From: Betaproteobacteria bacterium SCN1
Lineage (GTDB): Bacteria; Pseudomonadota; Gammaproteobacteria; Burkholderiales; Thiobacillaceae
Direction of reading: 5' to 3'
NCBI GenBank assembly: GCA_008923315.1
Contig: WBSF01000008.1
Location: 62,001-126,000 of the forward strand
DNA length: 64,000 nt
Positions 56,241 through 64,000 of the stretch are shown here, piece by piece (position 1 is the first letter of the stretch; every line of letters begins with the position of its first letter). A model generated the notes under the pieces. It made no database searches, was not told the origin of the DNA, and saw only the letters and a program-made list of their open reading frames with translations. The translations under genes were made by a program, and so were the position numbers.

Positions 56241-56726
56241 ATGACGCAAAACATCCCTTCCAACGTATTGGCAGCCCTTGAGCAGGCCAAGGACGCCCTG
56301 GCCAAATTGCCGATTCTCGGCCCCGCCCTGTGGCTTTACGCACGCGATCCGGTAAAGAAATTCATGTTCATCGGCGACACCGATTGGGCGGTGCTGCCGC
56401 CCATCGTGCTGGATCAGTGCAGGCTTTATACGAAGGGCGGCCTGCCGTATGCGTTCGTGACCTGGGCATTCGTGAACGATGCGGTGGACGCCCGGCTGCG
56501 ATCCGCCGAGCCCAAGATCGCCCCCCATGAATGGAAATCCGGCCCGCACATCTGGCTGATCGACGCGGTCGCGCCATTCGGTCAACTGGAAGAGACGCTG
56601 CGCGAACTGCGGGAGGCGACGTTTCCGGGAAAGAAGGTGAGCGCGCTGCTGCCGAACCCCAAGCAGCAGGGGCAGGTTGAACTGCATGAATGGCTGGTTC
56701 CGGATTCGGCCCCGGCCGAAAAATAG
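56241..56726 (+). CDS. HlyC-like toxin-activating lysine acyltransferase, catalytic His replaced
   Basis: A 161-residue RTX toxin acyltransferase homologue. HlyC-family proteins acylate lysines of RTX toxins before secretion. Alignment by eye to HlyC is gap-free around WLYARDPVKKF...VLPPIVLDQ, and the later IDAVAPFG retains the catalytic aspartate (D108). The essential histidine (H23 in HlyC, in SPLH) is Lys39 here (DPVK). So the enzyme may be inactive, work differently or act as a chaperone. GGAGAG precedes the ATG at 56241. It leads the RTX island. Confidence 0.85.
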   Translation: MTQNIPSNVLAALEQAKDALAKLPILGPALWLYARDPVKKFMFIGDTDWAVLPPIVLDQCRLYTKGGLPYAFVTWAFVNDAVDARLRSAEPKIAPHEWKSGPHIWLIDAVAPFGQLEETLRELREATFPGKKVSALLPNPKQQGQVELHEWLVPDSAPAEK

Positions 56727-56858
56727 GCAGGCGCGCAGGATGGAACAAATCCACGGATTGCTTTTGGGCATCCCCCCGCATATTGGAGGCGACCAGACAG
56801 AAACGGCGTCGCGAGCCGGCTATGGGATTGGTGCGGCGTCTCATAGTGACTGCGGGCC

Positions 56859-57320
56859 ATGAAGATACGTTTCGCTACGCTGGAAGACATCCCGGTCCTG
56901 CTCGTCCTGGGCGAAATGATGGTCGCCGAATCGCGTTTTCGCCCCTACGGCCTGAACCGGGACAAGAGCACCCAGGTGCTGACCAGCATGATCGGCAATC
57001 CCCAGCAATCCACCATCCTGCTCGCCGAGCGCAGCAACGGCGAAGTCGTCGGCATGCTGGCCGGCTACGTGGTGGATTTCTTCTTCTGCGACGCGCTCAT
57101 CTCGCAGGACCGCTTCTTCTTCGTCAAACCCGAAGCCCGCGGCAGCTCCGCCGCCGTCAAGCTGCTGTTCGCCTTCCGCCGCTGGGCGGAAGCGCGCAAG
57201 GCGCGGGAACTGAACATCAACATGAGCGTGGCGGTGGACATGCAGCGGTTCAACAAGATGATGATGAAGCTGGGGTTTCGCTGTAGCGGATCGAATTTCA
57301 GTTTGGCGCTCAATGGCTGA
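56859..57320 (+). CDS. GNAT-like acetyltransferase
   Basis: A 153-residue protein with the GNAT layout: N-terminal MKIRFATLEDIPVLLVLGE, a central beta hairpin (TILLAERSNGEVVGMLAGY), and RGSSAAVKLLFAFRRWAEARKA where the acetyl-CoA loop should be. The R/Q-x-x-G-x-G/A loop is only approximate. It resembles GNAT proteins carried by phages and secretion islands. Its link to the RTX protein is unproven. Confidence 0.7.
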   Translation: MKIRFATLEDIPVLLVLGEMMVAESRFRPYGLNRDKSTQVLTSMIGNPQQSTILLAERSNGEVVGMLAGYVVDFFFCDALISQDRFFFVKPEARGSSAAVKLLFAFRRWAEARKARELNINMSVAVDMQRFNKMMMKLGFRCSGSNFSLALNG

Positions 57321-57386
57321 GAAGGGGGAGGGCAAGATGAACGGAAAAAATCTTCTGAAACGATTTGAAGTGTGTGGGGTATCGGT

Positions 57387-57953
57387 ATGAGAGGAGCACA
57401 AATCTACATATTGAGATTCTTCTCAATTCTGCTGCTGGCAGTAATGAGTGCTTGTGCCAGTTCCCCGGATATCGTCGAGCATGGTTTCAGCTTCGATGCA
57501 CGCTGGGACAGCAGAGACGTGGAAATCTTGAATTACCGATACGGGAATTCCAATCAGCCCGGCGCTCGCCCGCAGGATTATTCTTTGAGAGAAGGCAAGG
57601 TTCCGCAACAGGTCAGCATCACCGGAAAGATCCCCCGCGAAGACACGCTTTACGTTAAATGGCGGATAAAAACCACTGGCGAGGTGTATGAGGACACGGT
57701 TGACCTGAAGCGTTACTTACCCCGGGATATCACTGGGCACGATATCCGTTTCATTATTGAGGGCTCGCAATTGTATGTGTACCTCATCTCGCTTCGGCCC
57801 GTACGGGGCTATATCGACAAAGAAGAATACGCAAAAATGAAACAGGCTGCCGTCACACCCCGCCAGAAACGCTTGGTTGTTTACGCAAGAAACAGTGTTG
57901 TACTTGTATATCCACATCAATCCGAAGCTCAAGAAACCAAACAGGGGGAATAA
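57387..57953 (+). CDS. Lipoprotein, candidate immunity or accessory protein
   Basis: A 188-residue predicted lipoprotein: signal peptide with a lipobox ending at Cys24 or nearby (LLAVMSAC). The mature part is beta-rich (FSFDARWDSRDVEILNYRYG, LYVKWRIKTTGEVYEDTVDL, QLYVYLISLRPVRGY). It ends 2 bp before the RTX protein's start, so they are co-translated. Small lipoproteins next to Tle1-type lipases commonly protect the producer's periplasm. That role is suggested by context only; a lipoprotein accessory for secretion is the alternative. Confidence 0.75.
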   Translation: MRGAQIYILRFFSILLLAVMSACASSPDIVEHGFSFDARWDSRDVEILNYRYGNSNQPGARPQDYSLREGKVPQQVSITGKIPREDTLYVKWRIKTTGEVYEDTVDLKRYLPRDITGHDIRFIIEGSQLYVYLISLRPVRGYIDKEEYAKMKQAAVTPRQKRLVVYARNSVVLVYPHQSEAQETKQGE

Positions 57954-57955
57954 CT

Positions 57956-60900
57956 ATGGGCAGCGTCATTCACACACTTTCAGCAGAAGAAATCCAGCAG
58001 GCACAGCAGCAGGCACAGGCCATCGCGGCGGCATCGAGCTTAGTTGTCCAAAGTAACCAATTCGTATTCTTCGCTGCGTTTGATGGAACCAACAACATCC
58101 GAACCAATCCGGGATTCTCGAACGATCCGCAGCCAACCAGCGTAGGACAGTTAGCCTATCAGGCAGAGAGTGCAGCACAGGGGAACCAGAACATTGGAGT
58201 GGGATACTATCCCGGTCCGGGTACACCAGGCACGTTGTTTGGCTCTTCAGCCTTGCCTATGCAAGTTACCCAGGAAGCTATCGATACGGCAAACAGGGCG
58301 TATGAAAGATTCAGAATCGAGGCCATTGATTGGCTGGAGAATAACCCTAACGGCTCTATCACTACCGTAATTACTGGCTTTAGCCGCGGTGGTCCTGCGG
58401 GAGTCGTATTCGCACAATTACTGAACGAACGCGGGTTGATTAGCAATGATGGAATTACGCTTTTCCAACCTGGCGAAATTGATGTCTCGGCTATGGTGTT
58501 GTTTGATCCCGTTTCAACAGGCTTCAGTGGCGATCTCTCGATTCCAGCCAATGTCAACCGCGACAATGCCGTGGTGTTGGGCGCATTGGACGAGTACCGT
58601 GTGTTGTTCAAGCTGGATGACTATTCTGCTGACCCTGGTATCGAAATATTCTCGCTGTTTGGCAACCATGGTGATGTGGGTGGCTTCTACGATCAGGGTC
58701 TGGGATCGCTGTATCTTGAGGGCGCCACAGGTTTTTTCCAAAATGCTGGTTTTTTAATTGCTGATGTTCCCGCAGAGCGTCAGTTCAACCCAGATGGCTC
58801 TGTAGTCATTCATTCTGAAGGTGTAGATGGTTATGGCAATCGTATCTGGGATGAATATGGTACGCGCGGCACGCGCCTTACCAGGCCAATTGGCAGTCCG
58901 TACGTTCCACGCATAATCACTACGGACGACTATTTCGCGCAGTCCGGGATCAATCCGGCGGGGCAGTTGACACTTGCCATCGAGCGCATTGTCTCTGGTC
59001 ACCTAGTCAAAGTTGAATTTGTCGAAGACGAATATGGAGAGCTGCGTGCCAGCCGCGTGCTCTCAGTAGATGGCCAGCCCCCAGCCAGTCCCACGGCATT
59101 CGCCAGTGTGCTGGATGATCAGGGCTATGACCCTTGGGAATTCGCGGATGGTTCGGCGGAGGCGGAGGCTGCTTCGCTGGATGAGATTTACCAGAACTAC
59201 GACCCCACTCAGGTATCCGGGATGGATACGCTCGTCGATGCTATCGGGCAGTATGGCGCTACTATCATCGACGCTCTGTCCCTCATCAAGGCCATCCAAT
59301 CAGGCGAGCCCCTGCCTGTGCTGGTCTCGGGTTTGAGGTTGGCGAACGACCTGTCCATCCTTAACGGCACATCCAGCCTCAACCTTTCCGGCACGGCCAA
59401 CACCGCCTCGGGCATCCTGTCGCTTTACGGTCTGTCGGAGGCGCTCAAGCAAGGCGATACGCTAGGGGCGCTCACCACCGGCACGCAGGCTATCGCCTTC
59501 GGCGCCCAAGCCTATGCCGATTTTGCCGCCAACCAGGCCTTCGAGGCGATTTCCAACGGCGGCATGGATCTCGCGGCCGAAACCGCCGCATTGCAAGGGC
59601 AGGCGCTGGCCAACACCGTGGGCCGGGCGCTGCCATATCTGAACCTCATCAACAGCATCCAGCAGGGCGACGGCGTTGGCGCGGGCATCGCCACGCTGAA
59701 CATCATGGTGGCCAACAACATCATCACCGGCGCATTGGCCCAGGCCATCCCCGTCATCGGCTGGGCCTACGCCGTATTCAGCCTGATCGACGCGCTCTTT
59801 GGCGGAGACGACATCCCCGACCCGTGGGGCACCGGCTCGTTCGTGTGGGAAGAGTCGGGCATCGGCTATCAGAGCGCCGGCGAGACGGGCGGCGACGAAG
59901 CCGTGCAGAACGTCATGAGCAACGTGCTCAACACGATGAACGCCCTGATCGAGCAGTCGCGCGAGCAGAACCTCGGCGGCCAGCTCGGCATCATCCCCAA
60001 CCGCATGCCGGTTCTCGGCTACGACATGTCCGGCTACCGCTATACGGACATCGACCCCCTGAGCGGGGAGGAGCGTCATCCGGCGCTCCGGTTCGACACC
60101 AACGGCAACCCGTACAACGCCGAGCCCGGCAGCCCCGAGTCCTACCAGTCGATCATCGAAGGGATCGTCTACTCCGCGCTCGGGCGGGGCGCGATCGCAC
60201 CCATGTGGGAGGTGCTGACGGCCCGCGCGCAGACCGAAGCGGGCGACCCCCGGGCGGGACTCACCGAGGAGGAGCGGGCCGGGCGGGACGGCAAGCTCGC
60301 CGCACCCCTGACGGGTACGACGCAGGTTTTCCGGCCCGTGGTGCTCGATCTCGACGGCGACGGCATCGAAACCGTGGGCAAGAATGCCAGCGGCGTCGTG
60401 TTCGACGTCGACGACTCGGGCTTCCTGAAGCAGACGGGCTGGGTGACGGGCGGGGATGCCTTTCTTACGCTGGACCGCGATTACAACGGCCAGACGAATT
60501 CCGGCAAGGAGATGTTCTCCAACAGCGTGGTGGAGCTCAGCCGCCGCGGGCTCGCGGGCATGGCCTGGGTGGACAGCAATTACGACGGCAGGCTCACGGC
60601 CGTCGATCCGGTATGGGGCGAGCTGCGGGTCTGGCTGGACGACGGCGACGGCGTGGACGAGGCGGGAGAAAAGCTGGCCTTGAGCGCGCTGGGCATCACC
60701 GAGCTCAACTACAGCATGGGCACGTTCACGCAGAACGGCCAGGTCAAGCAGTTGGCCAGCCCGAACCTGGAGGCGGACAAGGACGGCACGCTCATCAATA
60801 TGGTGCCGGAAGGCATTCTGATACAGAACAGCGGCGGCGGTCAGATCTCGCTGCTGGTCACGCGCGTCGAGGATCTGTCGGCCACGGTCGAGGCGAACCG

Positions 60901-63900
60901 CGACGGCGTGTCGGGATACGAGGATGTGGAAACCATCATCAGCGGCGCGGATCTGTTGGCCAACGATACCGTGGGCGGTTTGAGCGGCGGGGATCTGACG
61001 ATCACGGGTGTGTCCAATTTCCGCCACGGCACGGGCTTCATCGACGCCAACGGTTTTGTGCATTTCAACCCGGAGGCGAACTACGCCGGGGCGGATGCGG
61101 GATTCGACTACACGGTACAGGCGTCCAATGGCCACGTTGGCACGGCAGGCGTGGATATCAATCTGCAAGGCGTCAACGATGCGCCTACGGCCGTGGACCA
61201 GCGGATTTACAGGCCAATTTACGATTACTGGACCGATGAGAATGGACAGCCAGTTCCCGTCTACACGATGCCCTACCCAGGCGCTGTACCAATTACCATA
61301 GAGGATACCGGGGACGGGCGGATCATCGGCAGCGATATCGACGACCCCGTTTCCAGCCTCGTCTACGAAATTGTCGGTACGCCGCAGTACGGGGCCGTCA
61401 CGCTGGATGCGGCGGGCAATTACGATTACACCGCGTGGTCGAGTCCGGGCGTGCCTTCCGGCTACCAGGATTGGGGCACGATCTATCCGGGCACGGATGC
61501 TTTCCAGGTGAAGGTTTCAGACCCTCACGGCGCCAGCGTCATCAAGACCGTGGTCGTTCCGCACCCTGGAGGCTACACGCCGCCTACGCCGCCGGGAGGC
61601 GGCGGGGGCTGTTGCCCGGTGGCGATCGATCTGGATCGCAATGGCTTCGCGTTCACGGAAGCGGAATCGTCCGACGTGTTCTTCGACATCAATGGCGATG
61701 GCTGGAAGCGTCAGCTTTCATGGACCGCGCCAGGCGACGGCTGGCTGGCGATCGACGCCAACGACAATGGCGTGATCGACGATGGAACCGAAATCGTTTT
61801 CACCAAGCAGGCCGTTGAATCTCAAACGGATTTGCAGGCCTTGTCCGAGGTCTACGATAGCAACCATGACGGCCTGTTGTCGGCGGCAGACGAGAAGTGG
61901 GCGAAATTCGGCGTCTGGAACGACGCCAATCAGAACGGCGTCACGGACGCAGGCGAGTTTCAGAGCCTCGACGCGCTGGGAATCGCATCCATAGAACTGA
62001 CGAGCAACGGCCAGTTCAGCGTGCAGGGCGGCAGCGTCATACATGGCATATCCACGGTGCATATGGTGGATGGCTCCACCCTGAATGCGGCGGATGTCGC
62101 CTTGAAAGTGACGGACAAGGTGCTTGTGCCGGATTCAAATGGGGGAACGCAGCCCGTGGCGAGTTCGGCTTTCTCGCCCAGCGGCGAGGAACTGGAAGGG
62201 ACGGCGGACAACGATCTGATCCTGGGACTGACCGGCAACAACATCATCAAGGCGTATGCCGGGGATGACGTGATTTTTGAAGATGGCGGGAACGACATTA
62301 TCGATGCCGGAGAGGGCAACGACATCGTTTACGCCGGCGCGGACAACGATCTGGTCATGGCCGGGAGTGGCGACGACACGGTCTATGCCGGGCTCGGAAA
62401 CGACGTGGTGTTCGGCGGAGACGGCCACGATGCGATCCTCCTCGAAGGCGGGAACGACATTGCCTTTGGCGGCGCGGGCAACGACATGATCGCCGGCGGC
62501 TGGGGCAACGATGTGATATCCGGCGACGAGGGCGACGATCAGATCTTCGGTGAATCGGGAAGCGATGCCTTGTTTGGCGGCGCGGGCGACGACGAACTGT
62601 ACGGCATGGACGGTAACGACCGTCTCGACGGCGGCGAGGGAGCGGATCTGCTGGATGGCGGAGCCGGCGACGACGAGATGTTCGGCGGGGCCGGAGACGA
62701 TACCTACGTCGTCGATTCGGCCGGCGATGTCGTCAACGAGCTGGCGGATGAAGGAATCGATACCGTCAGGAGCGCGATCGACTACACGCTGGCCGACACT
62801 TTGGAGAAGCTTGTCCTCATCGGAAATGCGGTGAATGGCACGGGCAATGCCCAGGACAACGTGCTGACGGGCAATGGGGAGGCGAATACGCTCCTGGGGC
62901 TGGAAGGCAACGATACGCTGGACGGGGGAGCTGGCGGGGATACGCTGATAGGGGGCCTAGGCGACGACGTGTATGTGGTCGACAACTCGGGTGATCTTGT
63001 TCTCGAAAGTGCGAATCAGGGAACCGACACGGTAATCGCCAGCATTGATTATTTCCTCACTGACAATGTTGAAAATCTGACCCTCGTTGGAACTGCAGTT
63101 CATGGCACGGGCAACAGCCTGGGCAACGTTCTGCTTGGGAACAGCCAGGACAACATTCTGGATGGCGGTGCCGGCGCAGACACCATGCAAGGCGGCTTTG
63201 GAAACGACACCTACATGGTGGACAACGCCGGGGATGTCGTAATCGAATCGGCCGATTCCGGCATCGATGCGGTCTATGCATCGATTACTTATACCCTGGG
63301 GGCGAACGTAGAAAACCTGTACCTCACCGGCGCCTCTGCCATCAACGGGACGGGGAATGCGCTGGACAATTACATTGTGGGCAACAGTGCGGCCAATACA
63401 CTGAGCGGGGGCTTGGGCAACGATATTTATGTTGTAGGGGCTGGCGATACGGTAGTGGAATATGCGAATCAAGGGATCGACACAATCGAGTCCAACACTG
63501 ATTGGACATTGGGTGCGAACATCGAAAACCTGACGCTCACAGGTGATATCGAGACCTTCATGCTGACCGGAATCTTGGCGACTATAGCCAACGGGAACGC
63601 GCTGGATAATATTCTTGTGGGGAATCCTGCGGCGAATGTCTTGAACGGTGGTGCTGGCGCCGACACCATGATAGGTGGATGGGGTAACGATACGTATATC
63701 GTGGATAACGTGGGCGACACCATCATTGAGTATGCTTGGGACGGGATCGATACGGTACGTTCCCTGGTCAGTTACACCTTGCCGGAGCACGTGGAGAACC
63801 TGATTTTGCTCGGCAATACGGCGATCTCGGGTGTTGGGAATACCGAGGCCAATCAGATCCAGGGCAATACTGCCGCCAATACGCTGTGGGGTGGAGAGGG

Positions 63901-64000
63901 TAACGACGTCCTTTCGGGCTATGCGGGAAACGATACCCTGTATGGAGGTGCCGGAAATGATGGACTTTCTGGCGGTACCGGAAATGACTGGCTTTATGGC
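57956..64000 (+). CDS. Giant RTX protein with Tle1/DUF2235-like hydrolase domain (partial)
   Basis: Open for 2015 codons to the right edge with no stop, so the C-terminal secretion signal is outside. No signal peptide is seen, as for type I secretion substrates. Order: hydrolase domain (about 35-300) with FFAAFDGTNN, nucleophile elbow GFSRGG (Ser143), FDPVST (Asp184) and GNHGDVGGFY (His238), matching the Tle1/DUF2235 phospholipase family; Ala/Gly-rich middle with hydrophobic stretches (about 395-620); calcium-loop block one (about 795-910); cadherin-like region (about 1070-1190); Pro/Gly linker with two adjacent cysteines; calcium-loop block two (about 1221-1345); RTX nonapeptides and longer repeats (from about 1410). 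AGGGGG precedes the ATG. Codon use of the first 360 codons is AT-richer than the rest. Confidence 0.9.
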   Translation, partial: MGSVIHTLSAEEIQQAQQQAQAIAAASSLVVQSNQFVFFAAFDGTNNIRTNPGFSNDPQPTSVGQLAYQAESAAQGNQNIGVGYYPGPGTPGTLFGSSALPMQVTQEAIDTANRAYERFRIEAIDWLENNPNGSITTVITGFSRGGPAGVVFAQLLNERGLISNDGITLFQPGEIDVSAMVLFDPVSTGFSGDLSIPANVNRDNAVVLGALDEYRVLFKLDDYSADPGIEIFSLFGNHGDVGGFYDQGLGSLYLEGATGFFQNAGFLIADVPAERQFNPDGSVVIHSEGVDGYGNRIWDEYGTRGTRLTRPIGSPYVPRIITTDDYFAQSGINPAGQLTLAIERIVSGHLVKVEFVEDEYGELRASRVLSVDGQPPASPTAFASVLDDQGYDPWEFADGSAEAEAASLDEIYQNYDPTQVSGMDTLVDAIGQYGATIIDALSLIKAIQSGEPLPVLVSGLRLANDLSILNGTSSLNLSGTANTASGILSLYGLSEALKQGDTLGALTTGTQAIAFGAQAYADFAANQAFEAISNGGMDLAAETAALQGQALANTVGRALPYLNLINSIQQGDGVGAGIATLNIMVANNIITGALAQAIPVIGWAYAVFSLIDALFGGDDIPDPWGTGSFVWEESGIGYQSAGETGGDEAVQNVMSNVLNTMNALIEQSREQNLGGQLGIIPNRMPVLGYDMSGYRYTDIDPLSGEERHPALRFDTNGNPYNAEPGSPESYQSIIEGIVYSALGRGAIAPMWEVLTARAQTEAGDPRAGLTEEERAGRDGKLAAPLTGTTQVFRPVVLDLDGDGIETVGKNASGVVFDVDDSGFLKQTGWVTGGDAFLTLDRDYNGQTNSGKEMFSNSVVELSRRGLAGMAWVDSNYDGRLTAVDPVWGELRVWLDDGDGVDEAGEKLALSALGITELNYSMGTFTQNGQVKQLASPNLEADKDGTLINMVPEGILIQNSGGGQISLLVTRVEDLSATVEANRDGVSGYEDVETIISGADLLANDTVGGLSGGDLTITGVSNFRHGTGFIDANGFVHFNPEANYAGADAGFDYTVQASNGHVGTAGVDINLQGVNDAPTAVDQRIYRPIYDYWTDENGQPVPVYTMPYPGAVPITIEDTGDGRIIGSDIDDPVSSLVYEIVGTPQYGAVTLDAAGNYDYTAWSSPGVPSGYQDWGTIYPGTDAFQVKVSDPHGASVIKTVVVPHPGGYTPPTPPGGGGGCCPVAIDLDRNGFAFTEAESSDVFFDINGDGWKRQLSWTAPGDGWLAIDANDNGVIDDGTEIVFTKQAVESQTDLQALSEVYDSNHDGLLSAADEKWAKFGVWNDANQNGVTDAGEFQSLDALGIASIELTSNGQFSVQGGSVIHGISTVHMVDGSTLNAADVALKVTDKVLVPDSNGGTQPVASSAFSPSGEELEGTADNDLILGLTGNNIIKAYAGDDVIFEDGGNDIIDAGEGNDIVYAGADNDLVMAGSGDDTVYAGLGNDVVFGGDGHDAILLEGGNDIAFGGAGNDMIAGGWGNDVISGDEGDDQIFGESGSDALFGGAGDDELYGMDGNDRLDGGEGADLLDGGAGDDEMFGGAGDDTYVVDSAGDVVNELADEGIDTVRSAIDYTLADTLEKLVLIGNAVNGTGNAQDNVLTGNGEANTLLGLEGNDTLDGGAGGDTLIGGLGDDVYVVDNSGDLVLESANQGTDTVIASIDYFLTDNVENLTLVGTAVHGTGNSLGNVLLGNSQDNILDGGAGADTMQGGFGNDTYMVDNAGDVVIESADSGIDAVYASITYTLGANVENLYLTGASAINGTGNALDNYIVGNSAANTLSGGLGNDIYVVGAGDTVVEYANQGIDTIESNTDWTLGANIENLTLTGDIETFMLTGILATIANGNALDNILVGNPAANVLNGGAGADTMIGGWGNDTYIVDNVGDTIIEYAWDGIDTVRSLVSYTLPEHVENLILLGNTAISGVGNTEANQIQGNTAANTLWGGEGNDVLSGYAGNDTLYGGAGNDGLSGGTGNDWLYG
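62190..64000 (+). repeat. RTX calcium-binding repeats (coding)
   Basis: Tandem GGxGxDxxx nonapeptides (for example GGAGDDELYG, GGEGADLLDG) from about 62190, then longer units of about 90-100 residues with the frame GGxGxDTxxGGxGxDxYxVDN, VENLxLxG and GTGN. They continue past the window edge. They form calcium-folded beta rolls outside the cell. Confidence 0.92.

Noticed and set aside
62190-64000. CRISPR-like or DNA tandem repeats
   Set aside because: The repetition is at protein level (RTX units) with diverged nucleotides and an intact reading frame.

Overview
The window reads as chromosomal DNA of a GC-rich Gram-negative proteobacterium, most likely a betaproteobacterium. Supporting this are the dapA-bamC-MBL-fold order, a BamC outer-membrane lipoprotein, flagellar and cyclopropane-fatty-acid genes, a sigma32-type htpG promoter and a PhoB-type box at ppk1. 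Base composition is high and even, except in part of the restriction-modification gene and from about 55.4 to 59.1 kb. Both exceptions look imported. No rRNA, tRNA, CRISPR array or intact insertion sequence was seen.

Layout. 1-8.6 kb: an NCS1-type permease with a Cys-rich C-terminal extension (running off the left edge) is divergent from a short-chain amide/urea ABC transporter operon ending in formamidase (fmdA) and fmdB. 8.7-13 kb: cyclopropane synthase, a DMT exporter, a PAS-GGDEF diguanylate cyclase and a methyltransferase. 13-16.5 kb: an MmeI-like single-chain restriction-modification enzyme and a ParE/RHH toxin-antitoxin pair. 16.6-18.6 kb: htpG. 18.6-28.4 kb: seven same-strand genes (gpsA, HAD phosphatase, ggpS, GH13_18 phosphorylase, SSS symporter, glpK, glpD) that together can make, break down and recycle the osmolyte glucosylglycerol. 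28.5-32.1 kb: ppk1 divergent from a CYTH-CHAD protein, with a Pho box between them. 32.2-37 kb: response regulator, LysM-FecR protein, CHASE2 histidine kinase, sixA. 37.1-44.5 kb: a compact flagellar basal-body/export operon fliFGHIJ-X-OPQR in which one unknown gene replaces fliKLMN. 44.6-49.2 kb: dapA, bamC, an MBL-fold protein, a DEAD-box helicase and a small membrane protein. 49.2-55.4 kb: redox and oxidative-stress genes (MBL-fold, flavin reductase, msrB, rubrerythrin, Fe-S oxidoreductase, DUF3501) and a second cyclopropane synthase.

The last 8 kb (55.4-64 kb) is the most unusual part: a probable RTX effector island. It has an HlyC-family toxin acyltransferase in which the catalytic His is replaced by Lys, a GNAT-like protein, a small lipoprotein, and a giant RTX protein (at least 2015 residues, continuing off the right edge). 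The N-terminus of the RTX protein is a Tle1/DUF2235-like alpha/beta hydrolase with a GFSRG nucleophile elbow and an HGDVGG histidine motif. A type VI-style phospholipase thus appears to be fused to a type I secretion carrier, with a candidate immunity lipoprotein encoded directly upstream.

Start sites were chosen from ribosome-binding sites, overlaps and family lengths. All functions are predictions from sequence read by eye, without database searches.
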